Assembly: GCA_965229715.1 (NCBI GenBank) | Contig: CBDDJL010000002.1 | Span: 1,984,001 to 2,048,000 of the forward strand | Direction: 5' to 3' | DNA from: JAVJST01 sp965229715 | Lineage (GTDB): Bacteria; Pseudomonadota; Alphaproteobacteria; Rhodospirillales; Casp-alpha2 | DNA length: 64,000 nt | Shown here: one piece after another, positions 27,899 to 36,948 of the stretch | Layout of the letters: every line of letters starts with the position of its first letter | Numbering within the stretch: position 1 is the stretch's first letter | Notes under the pieces: model-generated | What the model was told of the DNA's origin: nothing | The model's input: the letters and a program-made list of their open reading frames with translations, nothing else | Database searches by the model: none | Made by a program: the position numbers and the translations under genes

Positions 27899-30754
27899 AT
27901 GACGGTGGCCGAACGCGACCACGACATCATGAAGACCGTATTCGGAGCGCTGGTCCGGATGCCCGTTCGCATGCCCGCGCGTCGGGCACGGCGCTGGCTT
28001 TGCCATGGTCTAGGATGCGGCTTGCTCGTCGCCCTTCTGACGGTTGCAGCACCGGCGATGGCGGCGGTTTCGGACTGGGACGAACCGACCCAGTCTCTGT
28101 TTGCCGCGATCGAAGCCGGCGATCTCGTTCGTGTGCAGCGTGCAGTCCTCGACGGGGCCGACGTGCGCGCCACCGACGACACCGGAAAGAACGCCGCTGA
28201 ACTGGCGGAAGAACTCGGTCACTTCACAATCACCCATTTCCTGCTCGCTTACAGCGCGCTTGAGGCGCCGCCCGAGGAACCGGATGAACCGACCGAAACG
28301 GTCCAGGCTGCGCCTGAACCGCCGGACGCCGCCGAGGCGGCGGACTCCGCCGAAATCGGGGAGCCGAGTACGGAGGAAATCGTCAGCCCCGGAACCGGCG
28401 AGCCGACACCGGAGCGTATCGAGTCGAGTTACTTCGAACGGTTGAGCGAACTCAATCCACCGCCAAAGGGCACGGCGGAGCCGCCTGCCTCCACGTCCGT
28501 CGGCGTGCTTCGGCCCGATCCGCAAGCCGAACCCGAAGCCGGACCGGACGCCGGCTCCGAATCCGCCGGCGAGACGGTGGTGTCGGAACCCGCGCCGACG
28601 CCCGATCCGCCTGATCCGCCGGTTCCGGCCGTAACGGAATCGGAGGTTGTCGAAGTCGTGCCTGAGACGGGCGAACCTGCCCCGGCTCCGCGCAAACCGG
28701 CAATCGGCGAGGAAACCGTCGTGGCCATGGTGCCCGCGCCGGCGCCGGGCGAAGTGCCCGGTGACGTACCCGGTGACGTACCCGACGAGGATGCCGATGC
28801 AGTGCCGGGTGACGAACGGGGTACGCCTGAAATCGCGGATGCGCCGCCGCCGGCCGGGTCGTCGACCGCAGGAACAGGGGCTGGGTCGAGCGCCGGTACA
28901 GCGGAAACCATGACGTCCGGCGGATCATTCATCGCCAATCTACGCCGCATCGAGGGCGGCGCGCAGGGTAGCCTGACGCCCGAAGATATCGCCGCCGAGC
29001 CGCCGGGCGAGGAAACCTTCGTCGCCGAGATTCCGGGCGCAGAGAGCTATCCCGCACCGGCCGGCGATGCGCGCGATACCCGAACGCCACAGACGGATGA
29101 GCGCGTTCCCGAACACGAGATCCTGCGCCGCGAGGCGCTCGAACGGTTACGCCGCGAATCGGCGGAGCGGCTGGAGCAGCTCGATGAAGCGCGCCGCGCC
29201 GCTGCGGATGAACGCGAGGTCGAGGACAAGCAGCGCCTGTTCCAGGCCGGGGTCGCCAACGTCGAAGCGGAAGCCCGGGCGCAGAAGCGACTTGAACTGA
29301 CCGGCACCCCCTACCCGCCCGGCTTCGTTCCGCCGCCCGACGGCGGCTCGTCGGCTGTCCGCTTTTTGCAACGGATGGGACTGGCCGACGCCCAACAAAC
29401 GAGCATCGCGCAGGCCCCCGCCACCGGGCTGGCCAAACCGCCGACACCCAACCCGGAAACCGGGATCATGGGGCCGGTCGCGACCGCCGATCCGGCGGAT
29501 GCGGTCACGCCGCAGGACCTTCGCGCCCTGACGTTCATCGACAGCGGATATGCGCCGCCGCCGTCCGGGCGCAACATCGATACCGACGACGACCGGTCAC
29601 TCAATGCGCTGCAACAGATTGCCCGTCTGCTCAGCACCCCGGATCAAAAGTTTCCGGCAACCGGGACGGCGCCGGGGTCCGATCACACCATGTCGACGGT
29701 ACCGGAAGTGGCCTTGCCGTCGGCGCCCGACGTCGTTCAACCGGCGCCACCCGGCGACGTGCCGCTGCCGAGCGCGGCGTTCGAGGACTTGATCGCCGGA
29801 GAGACCGAAAACACGTTGCCGTCCACGCCATTGGAAAACGCGCCCTATGAAACGGATCCGCTCGGAACCGGGCCGGTGATTGCCGAGGGTTGGGGCGCTA
29901 CGGCGACCGACCCGACGGGCGATGTGCTCGCCGCCGCACCGCCCTCGGCGGCGCCGGGCGACCCTCAGAGCGGTCTCGTCGACCGGCTTTCCGGCTTATT
30001 CGATCCCAATGACCCGGGGGCTGTCGGCTCGGGCGGTGCGATCCGTTCGGCGACCGGAGAGCCGCCGTCGATCACCGAGCCAACCGGCACCTGGGACGCC
30101 GTAAGCGTGGAGCCGGCGGCGCCGCCGCCGCCGCGGATGCTGCTTGGCGGTGCGGTACAACAGAACGTGCCGCAGGGCCGGGCCCGCAGCGATCTGACGC
30201 TGGCGATCGGCCGCACGGCGCTGGGCAAGGCCCCGCCGGTAAACAGCGATCCGCAATCGCTGACCCGGGCGTGCGTCGACAAGCGGCGCGGCCGCGTGAC
30301 GTTCTGCATCGAGAGCGCCGACTGGCCGGCGGAACTTCAGCAATTCATGCGCGTCGATACCGTGATGTATCAGGGTCTGAACATGATCTCGCGCTACGAT
30401 AACGGCGTCGCCACGCGCTTCTATGCTCTCTTCCCGAGCGTAAATTTCGAGGAAATCGTTCGTAGCCTCGCTGATGCACTGGGCGAGCCGAGCACGGTCT
30501 GGAACCGGACCATCGCGCCGCTTGCACAACCGCGTACCCAGAACCCCACCGTCATTTGGAAAGCGGTGAACCCGGAAACCCAGGCGGTTTCATTCCTTGA
30601 GATTCGCCAGTACGACGACACGAGGGGTGGATTTCCGGACGAGCAACGCGGTGCCGTCATGCTCTATCGCGCGCAATCGGGACCGATTTTCCCGCATGTC
30701 TCGGCTCTGGAGCTGATGCGGCTCCGCCCGATGTCCGATTCCGGCCAAGGTTAG
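27899..30754 (+). CDS. Large secreted, disordered protein with an ankyrin-like N terminus
   Basis: A 951-residue protein with a signal sequence at about residues 28-56 (CGLLVALLTVAAPAMA). One or two ankyrin-like units follow at about 63-118 (SLFAAIEAGDLVRVQRAVLD), then about 650 residues of low-complexity sequence rich in P, E, A, D and G. A short charged coiled-coil-like helix lies near 400-460, and a folded C-terminal domain at about 790-951 contains conserved-looking W, C and F positions (TFCIESADWPAELQQFM). I do not recognise the C-terminal domain. It is probably periplasmic or envelope-attached. The ATG at 27899 is chosen for the purine-rich AAGGG upstream; ATGs at 27929, 27959 and 27971 also precede the signal. 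Confidence 0.7.
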   Translation: MTVAERDHDIMKTVFGALVRMPVRMPARRARRWLCHGLGCGLLVALLTVAAPAMAAVSDWDEPTQSLFAAIEAGDLVRVQRAVLDGADVRATDDTGKNAAELAEELGHFTITHFLLAYSALEAPPEEPDEPTETVQAAPEPPDAAEAADSAEIGEPSTEEIVSPGTGEPTPERIESSYFERLSELNPPPKGTAEPPASTSVGVLRPDPQAEPEAGPDAGSESAGETVVSEPAPTPDPPDPPVPAVTESEVVEVVPETGEPAPAPRKPAIGEETVVAMVPAPAPGEVPGDVPGDVPDEDADAVPGDERGTPEIADAPPPAGSSTAGTGAGSSAGTAETMTSGGSFIANLRRIEGGAQGSLTPEDIAAEPPGEETFVAEIPGAESYPAPAGDARDTRTPQTDERVPEHEILRREALERLRRESAERLEQLDEARRAAADEREVEDKQRLFQAGVANVEAEARAQKRLELTGTPYPPGFVPPPDGGSSAVRFLQRMGLADAQQTSIAQAPATGLAKPPTPNPETGIMGPVATADPADAVTPQDLRALTFIDSGYAPPPSGRNIDTDDDRSLNALQQIARLLSTPDQKFPATGTAPGSDHTMSTVPEVALPSAPDVVQPAPPGDVPLPSAAFEDLIAGETENTLPSTPLENAPYETDPLGTGPVIAEGWGATATDPTGDVLAAAPPSAAPGDPQSGLVDRLSGLFDPNDPGAVGSGGAIRSATGEPPSITEPTGTWDAVSVEPAAPPPPRMLLGGAVQQNVPQGRARSDLTLAIGRTALGKAPPVNSDPQSLTRACVDKRRGRVTFCIESADWPAELQQFMRVDTVMYQGLNMISRYDNGVATRFYALFPSVNFEEIVRSLADALGEPSTVWNRTIAPLAQPRTQNPTVIWKAVNPETQAVSFLEIRQYDDTRGGFPDEQRGAVMLYRAQSGPIFPHVSALELMRLRPMSDSGQG

Positions 30755-30811
30755 CCGGGGATAGCCAGGGTTAGCCAAGGCCGGATTGCTTCGAAACAGG
30801 GTCCGGCTGAC

Positions 30812-31573
30812 TCAGAAGCGGCCCAAAAACCGATAGAATGCAAGCTTGAGGGCGGTGCCGGCGCCACGGTACCCAACGCGCGGATCGTAGGGATCGAAGC
30901 TGCAGCGACGTAGCGTTGCGATGTAGCTCTCGGCGAGGGTCGCCGGCGTGAACGCGGCAAGCCTCTCGCGGCCGGTCTTTGCAACAAGTCCGCGAGCCGC
31001 CCCGATTTCGGCCGTGGCGGCGTCAGTGACCGCGCGCACGGCTGCGCGCAATTCCGATGAATCCGTGCCGCGTTGCTCCAGCGGCATGGTCGCGGGCAGT
31101 AGATCCGCCGGCAGTCGATTGCGGCCCTTTGCAGCATCGAATGGTGTGGCGCGCGCGATTCCGGTGAGGGTATAGGCCGTTCCGGCGTGCCGCGCGGCCT
31201 GCCGGCCTGCCGCGTCTCCGGTCCCGGTTGACAGGACCGCATGAACCAACGCGCCGAGGGCGCCGCCGCTGTCTGTCGCATAGTTGACGAGTGAAGACAT
31301 GTCGGCGGGCGGGCCGTCGTCGCCCAAGTCTGATTCGCGCGCATCGATCATGCGGGCCAGATCGGTCTTGTCGAGATCGAATGCCTCAACAGCGGCCAGC
31401 AACAGGGCAGCATTGCCGCCTTCGGCACGGCCGCTCTCCACGATATCGCGCCACCACTGCAGGCGCATGCGGCCGAGGAGCGGTTCGCTGACAAGATCTG
31501 GGATTCGGGCGAGTTCGAGATTGAAGGCGTAAAGTGCGATCACCGCCCAGCGCCGTGGCGGTGGCGCCATCAT
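30812..31573 (-). CDS. Squalene/phytoene synthase-family protein
   Basis: A protein of the head-to-head isoprenoid synthase fold, 253 residues from the first ATG. IALYAFNLELARIPDLVSEPLLGRMRLQWWRD matches the N-terminal helix block of the family; the bacterial HpnC/D and NDUFAF6-like branch is the closest by eye. The classic DxxxD metal motifs are weak (DARESD and others), so catalysis is uncertain; NDUFAF6-like members have assembly roles. The homologous part continues upstream of the ATG: the same frame is open to 31723 and reads ALEREDRDRFVLAM just before it. No ATG, GTG or TTG occurs there, but an ATC at 31697-31699 has GGAGG six bases upstream. Confidence 0.75.
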   Translation of the reverse strand: MMAPPPRRWAVIALYAFNLELARIPDLVSEPLLGRMRLQWWRDIVESGRAEGGNAALLLAAVEAFDLDKTDLARMIDARESDLGDDGPPADMSSLVNYATDSGGALGALVHAVLSTGTGDAAGRQAARHAGTAYTLTGIARATPFDAAKGRNRLPADLLPATMPLEQRGTDSSELRAAVRAVTDAATAEIGAARGLVAKTGRERLAAFTPATLAESYIATLRRCSFDPYDPRVGYRGAGTALKLAFYRFLGRF

Positions 31574-31880
31574 CGCCAGAACGAAACGGTCGCGATCTTC
31601 CCGTTCGAGCGCGGCGAGCGCCTCACGCGCTGTCGCCGCGATGGTCTCGCCGGCGCGTTCGGAGAGATTTTCGGCCCGGCCTCTGCTTTCGGAACTGATG
31701 GATGGCCTCCGGTTGAGTTGTCGTCACGCGGCGTTTGCGCCGTTTCTCGCTAATCTGGCGGTAAGCATTGAAGTCTACCGTAGCAGTCGTATATACGTGA
31801 GGCACGACGGCGGCGGCGGGCAGCTTATGCAGCGCGTCGCGTCGCGACAACTGTTAACACAGACTGAGGGATTCTGGATC

Positions 31881-32492
31881 ATGGCATCCATTCTGACAAA
31901 TCTGAAGTCGACCGTTATCGCCGGCTTCATCCTGACCATCGTCATGATCGGCGTGGTCGTCGGCATGACCGACTATTCGTTTAGCGCCGATTACGGCTTC
32001 TGGGCCTTCTTCTTCCGCTGGCTGCACGTCCTGAGCGGCGTCATGTGGATCGGTCTGCTGTGGTACTTCAACTTCGTGCAGATCCCCAACATGCCGAACA
32101 TTCCCGACGATCAGAAACCGGCGATCGGAAAGGTCATCGCGCCGGCGGCGCTGTGGTGGTTCCGCTGGGGCGCCATGGCCACCATCGTGACCGGCCTGAT
32201 TCTTGCTCACCTGAACGGTTATCTCGGTGGCGCGCTCAGCCTCGGCGCCACGGATGGCTTTGCCGTTCCGAAGCATACCGCCATCGGTATCGGCATGTGG
32301 CTCGGCATCATCATGTGGTTCAACGTCTGGTTCGTCATCTGGCCGAACCAGAAGAAGGCGCTCGGTATCGTCGAGGTCGACGCCGACACCAAGGCGGCGT
32401 CGGCACGCACGGCGATGCTGTTCTCGCGCACCAACACCCTGCTCTCGATCCCCATGCTTTACGCCATGGTTTCGGCGCAGAACATTTACTGA
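31881..32492 (+). CDS. Urate oxidase N-terminal domain-like membrane protein (PF06181)
   Basis: A 203-residue inner-membrane protein with four to five helices. The block WLHVLSGVMWIGLLWYFNFV, followed by a loop with FVQIPNMP and LWWFRWGAM, is typical of PF06181, the N-terminal membrane domain of PuuD-type urate dehydrogenases and of stand-alone homologues. The cytochrome c domain of PuuD is absent, so urate oxidation by this protein alone is not implied. Conserved His and Trp in the helices may bind haem. The ATG at 31881 is preferred over an open frame from 31641 because the first helix follows directly. A strong terminator lies 24 bp downstream. Confidence 0.75.
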   Translation: MASILTNLKSTVIAGFILTIVMIGVVVGMTDYSFSADYGFWAFFFRWLHVLSGVMWIGLLWYFNFVQIPNMPNIPDDQKPAIGKVIAPAALWWFRWGAMATIVTGLILAHLNGYLGGALSLGATDGFAVPKHTAIGIGMWLGIIMWFNVWFVIWPNQKKALGIVEVDADTKAASARTAMLFSRTNTLLSIPMLYAMVSAQNIY

Positions 32493-32515
32493 CGACAACG
32501 ATCGTCGCATCGTGG

Positions 32516-32548
32516 AAGGGCCCGGTTTCGCCGGGCCCTTTCTTTTTG
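32516..32548 (+). terminator. Rho-independent terminator
   Basis: A 10-bp perfect stem AAGGGCCCGG/CCGGGCCCTT (32516-32525 and 32531-32540) with a TTTCG loop, then TCTTTTTG. It ends the PF06181 gene transcript and insulates the next gene. Confidence 0.95.
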
Positions 32549-32651
32549 CACTACACCTCCGGGTGGGTATGATGGGGCCACAAGGTAGTACCCCCGGACG
32601 CCGGAATCGGCTATCCCAACCGTGTTTTTTTCTCTCTGGACCCGACCGCCG

Positions 32652-35582
32652 ATGGCCGCGCTAAAGACCGATATCATTCCCGAAGACATGAACGACATGG
32701 GTAACGAACCGGCCCTGTCGGTCGACAGCCTGACCGGGGAGTTACACGGCCTGCGCCAGACCATCGGCGAGGACCCGCAACTCAATCCCACGGCATTGCT
32801 TGCCTACAAGCTGTCGCGACGCTTCGAGAACGGTGACGTTGCACTCGAAGATTTCGCGACCTGCTGCAAGACGCTCACGGATCGCGCATTCGCTCGCCGC
32901 GCCTGGCACATTCACGAGTATCTCGGCATGACGGGCGATGCCGACGGTCGCGCCAAGTGTGCGGAACTGGTCGAAGACTGGGCGCGCGCTTCCGGCGACG
33001 GGTTCGACGAGTTTCAGGACCGCCTGCACCGGCCCCGGGTCGGCGCCGTGCTGACGGCGCACCCGACGTTCGGCATGTCGTCGGAAACCTCGATCATCAT
33101 GGCCAACCTGACCGAGGCCGAAAGCGAGGACGCGGCGCTCGAAATGTCGAAGGATCAGCTCCGCGGCGTCGACCACGGTCTTGAGGGCGGCATCACCCTG
33201 CGCGAGGAGCATCAGCGCGCCCAGCAGGCCGCGGTCCGCATGAAGGATGCGTTGGCCTGGATCAACCGGGCGCTGATCGGCCATGCCCGCGAGACATGGC
33301 CCGACCGTTGGCGCGAACTGGTGCCCGAACCGATGACCGTGGCGAGCTGGGTCGGCTACGACCTCGACGGCCGCACCGATATCGGCTGGCAGCAGATGGT
33401 GGCGCTCAAGCTTGAGGAAAAAGTCGCTCAGCTCGAACGTTATTCGGTGATCATCTCCGCGCTTCGCACGCGCGGCGATAGCGAAGACATCACGGACAAA
33501 TTATGGGCCTTAGACGCGCTGTTGGGCGGCGCCATCGCCCATACCCGCCGTTGTCACCAGGCGTTCAGCGGCGCGCTCGACGATATCGACGATGTCGCTA
33601 CCGCTGCGAACGCACTCAGCGACACCAGCGCACAGGGGCGCATGGTCGATTGCAACGACCTGATCGTGCAGCTCGACGACGCCATCGCGGCCACCGCTTC
33701 GGACGAGATTGCGGCCGATTTGATGGCGCTTCGCGCCGAGGTTTGCTCCATCGGGCTCGGCACCGCGCACATTCATCTTCGCATCAATTCCCGGCAGTTG
33801 CAGAACGGCATCGATCAGTTGATCAAGCTCGGCGAGTCGGACGCCGGCGCCGGCCGGTTGCAGACCTCCCGCCTTAACAAGATGATTGCCGAGGCCGATA
33901 CGCGTCAGGTCAACTTCCGGTCGCTGATGCAGGAACAGTCGACCGCCATTCGTCAGTTCATCCTGATGGCGCAGATTCTCAAGCATATCGACAGTGTGAC
34001 GCCGATCCGGTTCCTGATCGCCGAATGCGAACAGCCGTTTACGGTCCTGACCGCCCTTTATTTCGCGCGCCTCTTCGGCGTCGACGACAGGGTCGATATC
34101 TCGCCGTTGTTCGAAACCCCGGCGGCGCTGGAGCGCGGCGCGCGCATTCTCGAGCAGCTGATCGAAAACGAACGCTATCTCGCCTACGTCCGTCTGCGCG
34201 GCCGCATGGCGATCCAGACCGGCTTCTCCGATGCCGGACGCTTCCTGGGCCAGATTCCGGCGACGCTCGCCATCGAACGCCTGCAGATCAAGCTTGCGCG
34301 GATGCTCGGCGGTCGTGGCGTCGAGGACATCGAGGTCGTCATTTTCGATACCCACGGCGAGTCCATGGGCCGGGGTGCGCATCCGGAAAGCCTCGCCGAC
34401 CGTCTGCTCTATGTGTTGTCGCCGCTGGCGCGCCGCCAGTTCCAGCGCGCCGGTATTCCCGTCAAGCACGAGACCAGTTTTCAGGGCGGCGACGGATATC
34501 TGTTGTTCGCCAACGATCATCTTGCGCGGCATGCCCTGCTCGCGGTCCTCAAGGACTCGCTGACGATCGACGCGCTGCCGGATCGTATGGACGGAGCGCC
34601 GCCGCACGACGGGCTTTATGACGACACCGATTTTGCGCTCGATTTCTTTTTGCATCTGAAAACGTATCACGAGCACCTGTTCGAGAGTCCGGATTACCGC
34701 ATCGCGCTGGCCGCGCTCGGCACCAACATGCTGTTCAAGACCGGATCACGCAAATCGGTTCGTCAACACGAGGCCGCGAGCCTCGTCGACCGCGGCAACC
34801 CGGCGCAGATGCGGGCGATCCCGCACAACGCGATCCTGCAGCAGCTCGGCTACCTCGCCAATGTGGTCAGCGGCGTCGGTTCCGCCGTCGGCGACGAGGT
34901 CGAACGTTTCGTGGCACTGTCCGAAAACTCGGACCGGGCGCGGCGCCTGTTTTCGATGGTCGCCTACGCCAAGCGCATCAGCAGCCTGAATACCCTCGGC
35001 GCCTATGCCCGGGTGTTCGATTCCGGTTACTGGGTTTCGCGGGCCTACGCCGGCGGCGAACCCACCCTCGCCCGCCCGCTCCGCAATCTCGCGGAACGGC
35101 TGAGCGGCGATCCGCGTCACGAGGGCATGATGCGGCTGGTGCATGAATTGCGTCAGGATGCGATCGACCTGCACATTGTCCTGGAGCGGCTCGATCTCGA
35201 CGGCGGCAAGGCGCCGAGGCACGCGCGTCTCGAGCTCGATCTGCTGCACGCCATCCGCATTGCCCTGATGGAGCACATCTTCCTGCTCGCCGCCCGCATT
35301 CCGCCGTTTGCGACCCGCAACGATGTCTCGCCCGAGCGGGTCATGTCCCTGATCCTCGATCTCGAGGTGCCGACCGCGTGTTCGATCCTGCGCGAGGTTT
35401 TTCCGCGCACCTCAAGCGAACAGGGCGACGCCATGTTCGTCGAGGATGCAACCTATTCGGCCGACCTGACCGGCGGTTACCAGGATCTGCACGACAAGCT
35501 GATCGAGCCGATGCAGGCGGCCTACGACCTGTTGCGCAAGATCGGTATCGGAATTTCCCACCATTTCCTGGCGCACGGTTGA
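32652..35582 (+). CDS. Phosphoenolpyruvate carboxylase-like protein (divergent)
   Basis: A 976-residue protein collinear with PEPC: VLTAHPTFGMS (133-143) matches the active-site His segment (His137), SWVGYDLDG (near 229) matches the SWMGGDRDG block, and THGESMGRGAHPES (near 566-580) matches the glycine-rich FHGRGGSIGRGG loop. Several normally invariant residues differ: the segment is HPTFGMS not HPTE, GYDLDG not GGDRDG, HGES not HGRG, and the chain ends LGHHF-type rather than MRNTG. PEP carboxylation to oxaloacetate is therefore possible but unproven. Starts at a GTG (32622) or at ATGs (32688, 32697) are alternatives. It has no operon partners. Confidence 0.7.
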   Translation: MAALKTDIIPEDMNDMGNEPALSVDSLTGELHGLRQTIGEDPQLNPTALLAYKLSRRFENGDVALEDFATCCKTLTDRAFARRAWHIHEYLGMTGDADGRAKCAELVEDWARASGDGFDEFQDRLHRPRVGAVLTAHPTFGMSSETSIIMANLTEAESEDAALEMSKDQLRGVDHGLEGGITLREEHQRAQQAAVRMKDALAWINRALIGHARETWPDRWRELVPEPMTVASWVGYDLDGRTDIGWQQMVALKLEEKVAQLERYSVIISALRTRGDSEDITDKLWALDALLGGAIAHTRRCHQAFSGALDDIDDVATAANALSDTSAQGRMVDCNDLIVQLDDAIAATASDEIAADLMALRAEVCSIGLGTAHIHLRINSRQLQNGIDQLIKLGESDAGAGRLQTSRLNKMIAEADTRQVNFRSLMQEQSTAIRQFILMAQILKHIDSVTPIRFLIAECEQPFTVLTALYFARLFGVDDRVDISPLFETPAALERGARILEQLIENERYLAYVRLRGRMAIQTGFSDAGRFLGQIPATLAIERLQIKLARMLGGRGVEDIEVVIFDTHGESMGRGAHPESLADRLLYVLSPLARRQFQRAGIPVKHETSFQGGDGYLLFANDHLARHALLAVLKDSLTIDALPDRMDGAPPHDGLYDDTDFALDFFLHLKTYHEHLFESPDYRIALAALGTNMLFKTGSRKSVRQHEAASLVDRGNPAQMRAIPHNAILQQLGYLANVVSGVGSAVGDEVERFVALSENSDRARRLFSMVAYAKRISSLNTLGAYARVFDSGYWVSRAYAGGEPTLARPLRNLAERLSGDPRHEGMMRLVHELRQDAIDLHIVLERLDLDGGKAPRHARLELDLLHAIRIALMEHIFLLAARIPPFATRNDVSPERVMSLILDLEVPTACSILREVFPRTSSEQGDAMFVEDATYSADLTGGYQDLHDKLIEPMQAAYDLLRKIGIGISHHFLAHG

Positions 35583-35597
35583 CGCCAGCCGGGACGA

Positions 35598-35993
35598 TCA
35601 GGCGGTTTCGTTGGCAACGGCGATCAGCGCGGCGGCGGCCTGGCGACCCTCGGTCATCAGTACGTTGAAGGTCCGGCACGCGGCGCCGGTATCCATCCAT
35701 TCGACAACGATACCGTGCGGCCGCAACAGGTCGCGAACCGATTGGCGCGGCGCCGCGAACGATTCGCCGCAGCCGACCACAAGGATGTCGATATCCGATG
35801 CCGCCTCGACCACTGGAGCAAGAGTGACGCCGTCGAGCGCGTCGGCGTCGGCAGCGTTCAGCGCCTGCGTTCTGTCGGCGAAAACGATGACCGATCCGGT
35901 ATGGGACTCGCTGGCGATACGGAAGCCGCCGTCGCCGTAAGCCTGGATAATCTGGGTTCCGGCTGACACCGCAGGCGTGATGTCGAGCGACAT
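35598..35993 (-). CDS. Mth938/DUF498-domain protein
   Basis: A 131-residue single-domain protein of the PF04430 (Mth938, NDUFAF3-like) family. Its core is IDILVVGCGES (68-78) and RTFNVLMTEGRQAAAALIAV (107-126). The family is linked to complex I assembly in mitochondria, and bacterial members are uncharacterised. In alphaproteobacteria it commonly follows secF, as here, 5 bp after the secF stop. The ATG at 35991-35993 is chosen over a frame that continues upstream across secF. Confidence 0.85.
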   Translation of the reverse strand: MSLDITPAVSAGTQIIQAYGDGGFRIASESHTGSVIVFADRTQALNAADADALDGVTLAPVVEAASDIDILVVGCGESFAAPRQSVRDLLRPHGIVVEWMDTGAACRTFNVLMTEGRQAAAALIAVANETA

Positions 35994-35998
35994 TGCGG

Positions 35999-36937
35999 TC
36001 AGCCCGCGCCGTCCGGGGCCGTTTCGCCGTCTTCGGCCGACAGGCGGTTGCGGTCGACATTGAGGTGCAGCAGCAACGGCACCGCAAGACAGATCGACGA
36101 ATAGGTGCCGATCAGCACGCCGAAGATCATGGCGAACGCAAAGTCGTGGATGACCGGTCCGCCGAGTACGAACAACGCAATCAGCGCCAACAGCGTCGTG
36201 ACGCTGGTCATGATGGTGCGCGACAGCGTCTGGTTGATCGAGTTGTTGAGCAACTCGGGCAGCGGCAGTTTCTTGTATTTGCGCAGGTTCTCGCGCACCC
36301 GGTCGTAGACCACCACCGTATCGTTGATCGAATAACCGGCGATGGTCAGCACCGCGGCGACGGTCGACAGATTGAATTCGAGACCGAGCAACGCAAAGGC
36401 GCCGATGGTGGCGAGCACATCGTGGGTCAGGGCGACAACCGCGCCGACGCCGAACTGCCATTCGAAACGGAACCAGATGTAGAGCAGGATCGCGCCGATG
36501 GCGAGCACCACGGCGGTGACGCCGTCGATGAACAATTCCTCGCTCACCGTGGGGCCGACGAACTCGGTCCGGCGGTACTCGACATTGGCGTCGAGAACGC
36601 CCTTTACGGCCTCGACGGCGACCTGCTGCGCGTCGTCGCCGCCATCCTGTTTCTGAACCCGGATCAGCACATCGTCGGGCGCGCCGAACTCCTGCAACGC
36701 AACCTCGCCCAGATCGAGGCTTTCGAGACGGTTGCGGAGATCGGCGATATCGGCCGGCCCGTCGGTCTTGATCTCGATCAGGATGCCGCCCTTGAAATCG
36801 ATGCCGTAATTCAGGCCTTTGGTCAGAAACAGGCCGAGCGACGCAACGATCAGCAGTACGCTGAACGCGAAGAAGATGGATTTCTTCGAAATGAACTGCA
36901 GGTTGAAGCCGGCCGGGAGGAGTTTCGAAATCGCCAT
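35999..36937 (-). CDS. secF: Protein translocase subunit SecF
   Basis: A 312-residue inner-membrane protein with six predicted helices. FNYGIDFKGG-type motif GLNYGIDFKGGILIEIKT (44-61) and the transmembrane GYSINDTVVVYDRVREN signature (near 195-211) are diagnostic. With SecD it drives proton-coupled release and pulling of proteins leaving the SecYEG channel. It follows secD after 11 bp, and yajC lies upstream of secD, the usual order. Confidence 0.96.
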   Translation of the reverse strand: MAISKLLPAGFNLQFISKKSIFFAFSVLLIVASLGLFLTKGLNYGIDFKGGILIEIKTDGPADIADLRNRLESLDLGEVALQEFGAPDDVLIRVQKQDGGDDAQQVAVEAVKGVLDANVEYRRTEFVGPTVSEELFIDGVTAVVLAIGAILLYIWFRFEWQFGVGAVVALTHDVLATIGAFALLGLEFNLSTVAAVLTIAGYSINDTVVVYDRVRENLRKYKKLPLPELLNNSINQTLSRTIMTSVTTLLALIALFVLGGPVIHDFAFAMIFGVLIGTYSSICLAVPLLLHLNVDRNRLSAEDGETAPDGAG

Positions 36938-36948
36938 CGTCCTGCCCT

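Noticed and set aside
28760..28783. Short direct repeats as a CRISPR or regulatory array
   Set aside because: Only two 12-bp in-frame copies inside a low-complexity coding region; no spacers. No CRISPR array was seen anywhere in the window.
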